In this document: positions 55,244 to 64,000 of the stretch, piece after piece
Numbering within the stretch: position 1 is the stretch's first letter
How the letters are laid out: each line of letters starts with the position of its first letter
Assembly (NCBI RefSeq): GCF_000143415.4
Contig: NW_003314268.1
Span: forward strand, 3,237,502-3,301,501
Length of the DNA stretch: 64,000 nucleotides
DNA from: Selaginella moellendorffii
Lineage: Eukaryota; Streptophyta; Lycopodiopsida; Selaginellales; Selaginellaceae
Direction of reading: 5' to 3'
Position numbers and translations under genes: made by a program
The notes under the pieces: model-generated
Seen by the model: only the letters and a program-made list of their open reading frames with translations
Database searches by the model: none
What the model was told of the DNA's origin: nothing

Positions 55244-58200
55244 GAAAACAATTTAGAAGAGTTCTTTGACATGGCTCAAGTCTCATAAGCATTCAAGGAG
55301 TCCTTCTGTCGAGAATTGTTGTGATAATCATTGTGGACACAAGGATGAAAACAAGTATCACTAACTGAAGTCTGTGGTGGCTACCTCATATGCAAAAGGG
55401 TCAAAGAAGTAGAAGTTCTTTATGAAAAATTATAGATAGGGTTGTCATCATTGTAGCAAGCTTGGACACTACAAGGCTAATTATCCATAGTTGAAGAACA
55501 AGCAGTAGAGCTTAAAGAATGGCTACTCTTCTATTGATGGTAAATCAAATATTAAAAAGTTGCAAACTTTGCAGTATAAGGATGACAGAGATGACCATTC
55601 TAGTCGGAGGAAGAGGCTTTCAATCCTTGCTTGTCAACTCAATTATGTGTGGAATAAGATAGAGTTTGAGGACACTCATGAATTAGATTTAATGCTGGAG
55701 GGCATGTTCTGTGGTGGTCTAGTGTAGATTTTACTGGATAGTAGGAGTGATGACAACTTTGTTTCAGCAAAGTTTGTTGAGAAGTATAGTCTGGTGACAC
55801 AAGGAGTTCTTCCATATATGATGAAAAGTGTTGCTATGTCTGCTCAGCATTTCAATGCTTGTGTAGAGGAGTTGGAAGTGTTAGTTGGCAAAACTACACT
55901 TGTGGAGACTTTTTATCTCGGAGATATCCATCATATGAATTTCATTCTTGGGATGCCATGGTTTATGAAGGTGGATTTGGAGATAAAGTAGAGTATTAAG
56001 CATGTCTCACTAAAGTATGGTGGCATTAAAAATGTGTGGTTTGGAGAGGGAGTTCAACCTCCAAATCCCTTTTATGAATGTATTGATTAGTGATTAGTTG
56101 TTATAATCTCTACTACATCTTTGAAGCAGGCTTGGAAAAACACTTTCAAGTTACTTATTGTTTGTTTATGGCTTAGGGGACCAAAGCACATGTGGGGGAG
56201 AAGTAGTAATATAGGATGTATTTGATGAGTTTTCTAATGTTTTTCCGTTTAAACATCCTAGGTTACCTCCATTATAAGGTGTGGAGCATGGGATTATATT
56301 GGAGTCAGGGACATGACCAATTTACCGGTATCCATTTGAGTTATATAGAGGAGTAAGAAGTTTAATAATAAGTCAAGAAGTTACTTGAGTTTGGATTTAT
56401 TCAGCTAAGTAAATCTTTGTTTGGTGCTCTGATCTTGCTTCTGAAGAAGAAGGATGGTTCAATGTGAATATGTATTAATTACTGTGCCTTGAACAAGAAG
56501 ACAATGAAGGATAAGATGCTAATGCCACATGTGGATGATATCATAGAAAAACTTGGTGAAGCACGAGTATTTACCAAGATTGATTTGAGGAGTGGATATC
56601 ATTAAATTGTAATAGATGATCCATCTATCTCCAAGACAACATTCAACACAAGCTTTGGGCATTTTGAGTTTACAATTATGCAATTTAGTTTCACAAATGC
56701 ACCAGCTACAATTACTCGGTTGACAACAGAAGTATGTGGGCATTATCTTTATAAGTTTATGAAGATTTTTTTGATGATATTCTTGTTTTCAGCAAAAATA
56801 TAGAGGAGCATAATGTGCATTTGCACAAAGTTCTTTTGTTACTACATTATAGTTGTAGCGTACCTGAATTTGGAGATAAACTCCAAGCCTATTGCACTAT
56901 GAAACCCGGTACAATCCCACGAGCACCAGCTCCCCGTACCTAGCATCTACACATAAAATGGTGTCAGACGGAGTCTGGCACAATTTTGGCATACCAATGG
57001 CCTAACGTGAGGAGAAGGGTACCTCACCGACTAGAGCAGTGTGAAGCTTGGGCTTAAACCCAAGTCGGATGCAGAACAAGGAGTAACACAACATAATAGG
57101 AGCTAAACTAATGTCTCAAGTGGTCGAACATGCATTCCAACCACTATCCCTACTATATATTTAGAATCCCCCATAACCCCCCCTCCCCCCCCCTCCTTAA
57201 GGAACATATACTTTGGGCTTTCACCCCAAGCCTCCCTTAATATTAGGAGTTAGTCTCTAGGACAAACTTGAAACTTATTAAATATGGAATGTCTCTAGAT
57301 TGTGAATTTGGACACATGACGAACACCATTGTGTTTAAACTAATCTCTACATTCTATAAATATGCCAAATGAGAAAATCTAGACACTTTTCATAAATAGC
57401 ATTTAGGACCAAAATGAGACTAGCATAAAAAGCATGATAGCAAGGGTGTTTAGCAAACATGGTAAATTATCATTTGACGATATTAAGGGACTAGTCTCAA
57501 TACGCAAGGGTTTTTGCCAAGCTAGTGCAAGACAAAACAAAAGAGAATTAACAAGCTGGGCCAAATAAATTTATACTTTGGCTAAATAAACACTTAGGAA
57601 TTCCTTCCTTATGCTCATCCAACCAAGTATAGATGCTAAGTCTAATTTACTAACACTTAGACAAGAGGAGCTAATAAAGGGAACCAATAGTATTGACCTC
57701 CTGCTGTCGTGGCAGTAAGAAAAGAGTGTCCATAAGGACTAGTTGACAAGTATCTTTCGATAACCAAAGTCACATTCACGACAATAGTAAACTTTATGCC
57801 AAGAGGAGGAAATGTGAATTTGCAATATTAAAGATGGAATATCTAGGCCATATTGTAATATTTAAGGGTGTCAAGATGGATCTAAAGAAGGTATTTATGG
57901 TGGAGAACTAGCCTACACCAACTTTAGTGGCCAAATTATGTAGCTTCCTTGGTATAGCTAGTTACTAAGAATGTTTCTAGTACAAGTTTGCGGAGATAGC
58001 TATTCGTTTGATATAATTATTGCAAAAAAATGTACCATTTGAGTGGAAAAAGCCATATAAAGAGAGTTTTGTGGCATTGAAATAGTTATTGAGCATAGCT
58101 CCAATGCTTCGCATTGCTAATCCATCAAAACTTTATAAGGTGACATGTGATGTGAGTGGTTATGCATTGAGTTCTTATGCAAGAGGGATAACTTATTGTA

Positions 58201-58314
58201 TATAAGAGTTGAACTTTGAATTCTGTAGAACAACACTATTCCACATATGAGCAAGAGTTACTCTCCATTGTTCATGCTTTGCGGACGTGGCAACACTATC
58301 TTTTATGGTGCAGT
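55244..58314 (+). mobile_element. Ty3/gypsy relic (gag zinc knuckle, protease, RT, RNase H), interrupted
   Basis: In order on the plus strand: a zinc-knuckle-like CHHCSKLGHYKANYP (about 55455-55490; last Cys lost), a protease-like block (LDSRSDDNFVSAKFVEKY; FILGMPWF, about 55735-55975) and reverse transcriptase (ARVFTKIDLRSGYH, TSFGHFEFTIMQF, FFDDILVFSKNIEEHNVHL, about 56560-56850). After a nested insertion comes the continuation YAKRRKCEFAILKMEYLGHIV (about 57795). RNase H-like HYSTYEQELLSIVHALRTWQHYL lies at about 58235-58305. There are many stops. It is cut at 58315 by a TRIM LTR. Confidence 0.88.
56854..57783. mobile_element. 930-bp non-coding LTR-like insertion with exact target duplication
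   Basis: Begins TGTAGCGTACCTG, ends ATTCACGACA, and is flanked by a perfect 5-bp duplication atagt (56849-56853 and 57784-57788). It splits the reverse transcriptase of the surrounding gypsy relic. Length, TGTAG start and an internal block (acggagtctggcacaatttt ggcataccaatggcctaacg) relate it to the 929-bp insertion at 1700-2628. No protein is encoded. Confidence 0.8.
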
Positions 58315-58456
58315 TGTAAGCAACCAAAGGGAACGACTCGAGAGACAATCCGTTGGGGTTCAAATATAGAGGGAAAAGGCCCATGAATAAGAGTGCACCC
58401 CCTTTTCCAATCGGTTAAGGGTCTTGGGATATTTGGAGTTAAGCGTCCTTGGGTTC
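58315..58456 (+). repeat. Truncated TRIM LTR copy (inverted relative to 51307)
   Basis: Reverse complement of 51353-51501. Starts TGTAAGCAACCAAAGGGAACG and ends at gggttc, where the right inverted arm begins. Confidence 0.85.
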
Positions 58457-59160
58457 CAAGCCCCTAGGAAGGGCGAAGACCAATGAGCCACAAGGTACTC
58501 AAGTGGGGCACCACTCCACATGAGCCGGGAGCACCGCAGTCGGTTTCCCTTTCGGGAGTGGGAGCTGCTCTTGAGCACTTCCCTGGGTGGCCCCTCCGGC
58601 ACTACTCAAGCCCATGCTCACTCCCACCCAAGGCCCCTCGGCCCCAGTCTCAACCTCAAGTCAGTTTGAAAACACCACTGGAGAGTTCCTTCAAGACTGG
58701 TTCCTGGACCTCACTATCCCTACTATACTTTTGGAACCCCCTGCAGCCCCCCCCCCCCCTGGGAGACGCACGCTTTGGGCTTTCACCCCTTGACCCGTAT
58801 TAGTATTTGGACTTAGTCTCTGGCTCGATCTTGGACCCGATTTCGGATCCAACTTCGGATTCGGTCTCGGACTCGATCTCAGACCTGATCTCGGACCCGA
58901 CCTCGGACTCGACCTTGGACTCGGTCTCGGACCCGATTTCGGATCTCGGACTCCGTCTCGAACTTGGTCTCGAACTTAGACTCGAACTCGGTCCCCGAGT
59001 CGGTCTCGGACTCGATTCCGGACTCTATCTCGAACTCAGTCCTAGAGTCGGTCTTGGACTCGATCTTCAACTTGGTCCCATCCAATAACCTCTTTGTCAT
59101 TTTGGTCATGCTTTTGGGGTTCCTTTAGCCTACGACACCTCGGCGAGTTAGTTTCTTACA
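58457..59160. repeat. Right arm of the ~700-bp inverted repeat pair
   Basis: Reverse complement of 53444-54158, with a handful of substitutions and small indels. Includes the minisatellite at about 58815-59080. The outer end reads TGTAAGAAACTAACTCGCCGAGG on the minus strand. Confidence 0.85.
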
Positions 59161-59256
59161 CATAAATGAAAACTAGCCTCAAACTCATCCATTGTAGACA
59201 TTGGTGGTTTTCTTATTCGCAACACAAAGCTCCTTAAGTTAATTTCACCATTGAAG

Positions 59257-59490
59257 TGTAAACTCTTGAATTTGGACTTCTCAAGAGGTCAACCAACTAA
59301 GTATTATTCAAACCCAAGAATACTTAACCATAAGTATCTCAAAACCTTTAATTGATTTAAAGAAGGGGTTCATAGGCCTTTTTCTTTTATATTTTAACCC
59401 TTATAGATCATCTCGAGTTATTCCTTTTTGCTATTTACAATCCATCATACTTCCCTACAAGTTCATGCCCTTGTGAACGGAAGCTAAGAG
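59257..59490 (-). mobile_element. Degenerate TRIM LTR plus internal piece
   Basis: TGTAAACTCTTGAATTTGGACTTC...CTATTTACA (59257-59439) is a diverged copy of the LTR at 51307. It is followed by the same internal sequence (aatccatcatacttccctac, cttgtgaacggaagctaagag), so more than a solo LTR is present. Confidence 0.75.
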
Positions 59491-59494
59491 CCTA

Positions 59495-60020
59495 GCCTCC
59501 TTTAGTACCAGGAGTTAGTATCTAGGACAAGCATAAAACTTACTAAATATACTTCTAGATTGCGAATCTAGAAGTAGGAACAACACTATAGGGTTTAGGA
59601 CACTCTCTATATTCCATAGATATCTCTCTTGGGTGGATCTAGACACTTACTATAAATAGCATATGGTTTCGGAATAGAACCAATATATGGGGTATGATAG
59701 TGAGGGTGTTTAGTAAATACGGTAAGCTATCATGTAGCAATATTGAAGGATTAGACTCAATACTCACTATCTTGCCAAGCCAATACAAGATAGAGCAAAA
59801 GAGAACTAAAAGCCAAGTTAAGAATATTTAGCTAGAAACACATAGGAGTTCCTATTTTGTGTTCATTTAGCTAAGTACAAATGCTAAGCCTAATTAACTA
59901 AAACTTGGACAAGAGGGGCTACTGAAGGGAATTAGTAATACTGATCTCCTACTATCATGGTAATAAGAAAAGAGTGTCTGTAAAGACTGGCCGACAAATA
60001 TCTTTCAATACCCAAAGTTA
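59495..60020. mobile_element. Third, truncated copy of the ~930-bp family
   Basis: Parallels 57240-57783: aggagttagt...ctaggacaa, tctctatattcca..aaata, agggtgtttagtaaa, aagaaaagagtgtc, ctttcgataccc/ctttcaatacccaaag, and a gcgacaca end. The left part of the unit is missing. Confidence 0.7.
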
Positions 60021-60149
60021 TATTTGCGACACAACCACCCCTAAGTTACCTCAAAAGCTCCACTATGAGCCCTAGGATAGGTTAAGTTCCTTACCCTAAC
60101 ATACCTTAATATACTCCTTTTGATTGATGTTGACTACGCTGTCAAAGTT

Positions 60150-60470
60150 AGTGCCTAAAAAGTATAAGCATGTGAATCTCATTTTGGAGGCATTAGAAGG
60201 AAGCTGAAGTCAAAGGTCAAGAAGTGCTTATTTTTCACTAACAAAGTAGAGTATCTTGGATATTTGGTCACAAGCAATGGCATCATCTTGGCACTACCTG
60301 TATAGATGGCATTTTATGATTGAAGTAGACCACTTATCTCTTAAGTGGTTACTAAATACCCATGAGGCTATAGGGCACTTGGCAAGATGTATACATTTGA
60401 TAAAGGAAATACACTATTGAATGCACTCACAAGAATATATATGACATGCCACCAGTTGAACTTCAAGCTT
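60150..60470 (+). pseudogene. Ty3/gypsy RT/RNase H relic
   Basis: Short fragments such as VEYLGYLVTSNGI (about 60245-60285) and DHLSLKWLL, matching the end of reverse transcriptase and RNase H of gypsy elements. Stops throughout. Confidence 0.6.
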
Positions 60471-62209
60471 GATGTTGCTTAGTATTGCTCCTCCTTGTAA
60501 AGCAAGCTACTTTATCTGTAACCAAACTAGTATCAGTGTACATGTTCCTTGTTACTACTATCATCAACCATGGTTGACACCTGCAACAACATTTCACGGT
60601 AGGCATGAAGCTGATGCCAAATCCAGAAAAGCTTGACTTTGCAAAGCATGAGAAGCTGAGCACCAACCACTCAATAGAAACATGCCACACAAACCTGTTA
60701 TAGTTGTACAGTATGAGTGAGAGTCTAGCCATAACAAGATGCCCAAAGACGAAGTTCCAAACCTTTGTTGGCTGTTCAAAAATCAGATTCTTTTTATCCC
60801 AACAGCTCATACATTTCAAGAAGTTGAACCACTCATCTGCACAACGAAAAGAAAAAAGAAAAAGAAAGTTCGGCATTTAGAAATAAGAAACCTAGAAATA
60901 TCTTTTTGAGGTAAAACATAATTGAAACTCTACTCATTTTTGTTAAGGAGCTCTGTTTGGTGTACAAAACAGATTCACAATATTATAACTTACTTCACAT
61001 CACTTGTGAAATCTGGAAGTAAGTTTTGAAAGAAAAAATTAAAATTTCAAGAAACTTGATGAGAGCATTGCATTGTTATAAAGAGAGAGTTACTGAAAAA
61101 GGAAATACATTACTTAACATGAAATAAACTCTTTATTACTTAATGCAATGTGTCCTTGTTTCAATTGAGGGAATAAATCAGAGTTTGGTAGAATTATAGA
61201 TTCAACAAAAGGAAGGGTTTCTCTGTGGCATTAAATAATTTTGAAGACATTTGTGCTTTGGAAAATTGTGCACTACAACATCATGTAGATTTTGTAGAGC
61301 TGGTACTACCTAAAAACTAAAAAATAAGCACAGAAATATCTTTTATATCATCTTAAGTCAGCCTTTTCAACAATATTAATACCCAAAAAAAATGTATTCT
61401 TTCTAAAAACAATTATATAGTAAAAGTATTATCTATATGTATTTACTTTCATCACCATCTAAGTTTTCTACCACAATAGTGTAATCACTATGGAAGACAA
61501 AAGTTATGCTATAACTTTACAAAAATTATAAAAATATCATTGTTACAAATTACTAAAATTAGTATTATATATTTAGTAAAATTAGATAGTTGAGAGTTTT
61601 AGCTATTATCAATAAAAATATATTAAGTCTAATAAAATTTTGTATATGTTTTTATCAGTTTTTACCACTTTCAAAATATTTCGACCACTATTTATAACAT
61701 TCTTGATATTTTTTGTAAAAGTTAGAACAATTGTTACATTGGAAAGTTTTTTATAAAGGCAACCACTAATTAAGATAGAAATTTTATGGTCCTAAGCCTT
61801 GATATATTTATACAAATTAAAGGTTTAATTTTTTTATTGAGCTGGCAAAATTAACAATTTGTTTTTTGTTTGTCAAATTCATTTTTAGAGAAATCATTAA
61901 TTTTAAACTCTGCAAGAACTTTGAATACATCACAATTATTAAAATAATATATTTCACCCTCAATAGGATTAATCAATGGGGATTATTAGCACAATTTTTG
62001 AACCCTGGATCTGTCAAACAGAAGAATTCTTAAAAAACAAAGGGACTTCCTCATTCCCCCTTAAATCTTTAATCTCAACCAACCACGTTATGTGGAATGT
62101 TGAAACAATGTATTTCACAACACGACGTTGTACGCAAATGGCGCACCAAAAAACAAAGGAACATTCTTTCATTTTTTTCCTTCCTCTTCAACGCAGGAGA
62201 ATTCGTATA
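60471..62209. other. AT-rich spacer, no gene supported
   Basis: The ORF at 60463-60876 (-) has no recognisable domain and no clear splice context. The rest is AT-rich. The extreme right end is the 3' flank of the SPIRRIG-like gene. Confidence 0.45.
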
Positions 62210-63278
62210 TCATAGTGTAGAGAAGCTTGATCCTTCCCAGCCAAGACGGAGCATTTGATCCACCACTCTAATGCTTAACTGTCAAAAAAAGGAAGCACGG
62301 GAGAAAAGAAGTTACTCTAAGATCACAGTTCTAGCGAAACAAACGAGTTTAAGTGATGGTCCTTACAGCGGGATCCGTGAATACAAGGAGCTGTCCGTTG
62401 GCAGTAGAAGCCACGAGATTTGTGTTGTCTCTGTTCAAAGCCATGGCAGTCACGTCTTCGCCGTCTTGGAGCCTCAAAGTGTGAATCACCTGCAAAACAA
62501 GAGCTTAGTATTGACAAAGAAGAGCTCGCTAAGAGTGTTTTCTGGTACCTGGAGCGTGTAAATGTCGAGAAGTGAGATAGATGGGAGCGCCTTGGGTGTT
62601 AAGTCGGGAACTTCATCGTCGGGAACTCGCGGACGATGATGCAACTCAAAACCTTGCTGCTCGTGAAGCTTCTTGGACGTGAAACCGACGATAATGTGGC
62701 GACCATCCGACGACGTCACGATGGAACTTACATCACCTTCAAAACCTCTGGTAGCTACTTGAATCCCGTTGAGCGTCACCGTTTGGAGTCTACTGCTTCC
62801 CCTGTCCCAGACCACTACAATCCCCTCCGTGGACAAAGCTAGGATGTCCGCTCTATCTATGTCTAGCCGCCGAATAAATCTACCCTTCGCTACCGAGTGA
62901 AGAAGAACACCCCTCCCTGGAGATGCAGAAACTACAATATCCTGGCTGCCGTCGATACAGCAAACGCTGAGCTCGTCAACATGTCCTCGCAAAACACACA
63001 GAGGCCCTTCCACCCGTCTCTTCTTCATGTCCACAGTGCCTAAATCCCCGCTTGCCATTGTTGAAGGATCACTTGAACCGCTGGTGCTAGCAAACGAGTT
63101 GCTATGCACTCTCCAGATGATTGCTGTAGCGTCTTGAGACCCTGTCACCATTGTCCTTCCATCCGGAGACAATCCAACGCAAGTGATCGGCCTTGAGTGA
63201 CCAACTGCGCTTTCAATGACTCGGGCATTGTTAGTAGCCACTACTTTCAAGCTGTTGTCGGCGTGTCCACCTGGAGCC

Positions 63279-63313
<35 letters not shown>

Positions 63314-64000
63314 GAAAAAACGTAAGAAAAAAAGAAGTGATGTCAATACTATAGTACCTGTAAACAATAGCCTTCCGTTGGAAGATATTGCCACAGCCGC
63401 ATCACTCCTGATGCCATGCGCTTGCAACGCAATAACCCTTGGAAAATGACTTTCTTCAGTGCCAACTACGGGCTGTCCTCTAAACATGCGCATCAGAGAT
63501 CCTCCGTTAGAGCCCGCAGCAGACTTCGAATGCTGGAATAAGAACGGAGACCCTTGGCCATCTGGGGTGTTTGGTTGCCATCTATGCATTGCAACATGGC
63601 AGGCTGGTACGTTTAAGTCTACTGTCACGATGGAGTCACTAGCAGCAAGAAGTTTTGCAGCAGGGACGTTGCACCGTTCTGGAGAAGGTATGGAGTAACT
63701 CACAGTTGAACTGGGATTTCTGAATATGGTCTGCAATCAGAAGTTCGTAAGTTATACCATCATCATCAAGAATAATAAGCATACAAACCTGCAAATGTAG
63801 CACGTCATGTAGAGGTAGTCTCTTTATGTGTGGGATTGTCAAAAGCTGAGATGGGGTTTGTCCAAAGTACGCTATTTGGTCCTGAGTCGCTTTTCGAATG
63901 GCCTGAAAGAAAACAAAGCGATTAGTGCTCGTCATATCCCAAACAATTATTTTTCAGATTACTGACAGGATCAGTGATCTTATCTACATCCACGGATCCC
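62210..64000 (-). CDS. SPI: SPIRRIG-like BEACH/WD40 protein, 3' part (runs off the window)
   Basis: C-terminal part of a very large BEACH-domain protein of the SPIRRIG/LYST type, acting in membrane trafficking and RNA granules. The most upstream exon seen encodes IAYFGQTPSQLLTIPHIKR, the end of the BEACH region. The next exon has TIFRNPSSTVSYSIPSPERC, WQPNTPDGQGSPFLF and GSLMRMF. WD40 repeats follow (GHADNSLKVVATNN, GHSRPITCVGLSPDG, VLRGHVDELSVCCIDG, LLDIYTLQ). Then an exon ends with NTNLVASTANGQLLVFTDPA, with donor GTAAGG at 62361-62366. The last exon (62278-62210) encodes LSIRVVDQMLRLGWEGSS and a stop at 62210-62212. An alternative read-through end at 62349 is less likely, because the last exon is strongly conserved. 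The N-terminal bulk lies beyond the window. Confidence 0.92.
63277..63322. repeat. A-rich AAAAG tandem repeat in an intron
   Basis: A run of A followed by AAAAG units within the intron between the exon ending LLFTG and the next exon GGHADNSLK of the BEACH gene. Confidence 0.85.

Noticed and set aside
60463-60876. 137-codon minus-strand ORF
   Set aside because: No domain recognised, and it lies in decayed repeat DNA; I cannot support it as a gene.
1-64000. CRISPR arrays, bacterial operons or phage modules
   Set aside because: No spaced identical repeats of CRISPR type were seen, and the genes are intron-containing plant genes.

Overview
The window looks like nuclear DNA of a land plant. It carries plant-type intron-containing genes: a class-3 lipase, a P450, DWARF1, a TOM1-like VHS/GAT protein, a SPIRRIG-like BEACH protein, VPS15, a plastid-type peptide deformylase and an NLR relic. 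Most introns I could place are very short (about 50-100 bp) and genes lie close together. Together with the CYP and F-box style this suggests a compact early-diverging vascular plant genome, most probably the lycophyte Selaginella. The species is an inference; the plant-like gene content is directly visible.

Layout. 1-4.75 kb is a decayed Helitron interrupted by a 929-bp non-coding insertion. 4.9-5.9 kb holds an unrecognised ORF and a tRNA-Ser relic. 5.9-18.4 kb is gene-dense: lipase (-), peptide deformylase (-) head-to-head with SmE (+), cytochrome P450 (-), two tandem phosphoglycerate-mutase-like genes (-), and a Crinkler-like NTPase/nuclease gene (+) head-to-head with the second of them. 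18.4-20.6 kb is gene-poor. 20.6-37.7 kb holds a strictosidine-synthase-like gene, NECAP, a proline-rich wall protein, tRNA-Ser(AGA), a protein kinase, a DUF1640 mitochondrial protein (-), TOM1-like (+), DWARF1 (+) and a CNNM/DUF21 transporter (-). 37.7-46.4 kb is a tandemly duplicated block: F-box plus the 3' end of VPS15 occur once as broken copies (38.3-39.5 kb) and once intact (40.1-46.4 kb). The junction of the duplication carries a copy of the CNNM leader.

46.9-60.5 kb is a repeat graveyard: an NLR fragment, several Ty3/gypsy relics on both strands (one a chromovirus with a chromodomain), a miniature LTR element (TRIM-like) with further copies, a pair of ~700-bp inverted arms containing a GAGTCCGA-type minisatellite, and two more copies of the ~930-bp family first seen inside the Helitron. 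60.5-62.2 kb is AT-rich with no gene that I can support. 62.2-64 kb is the 3' end of a BEACH/WD40 gene that runs off the window.

Functionally the genes are mostly independent housekeeping genes. Four of them (NECAP, TOM1-like, VPS15, SPIRRIG-like) belong to membrane trafficking, which is probably coincidence rather than a cluster. Exon structures were reconstructed by eye from splice signals, reading frame and family conservation. For the lipase, deformylase, P450, SSL and Crinkler-like genes the exon lengths add up to whole codons.
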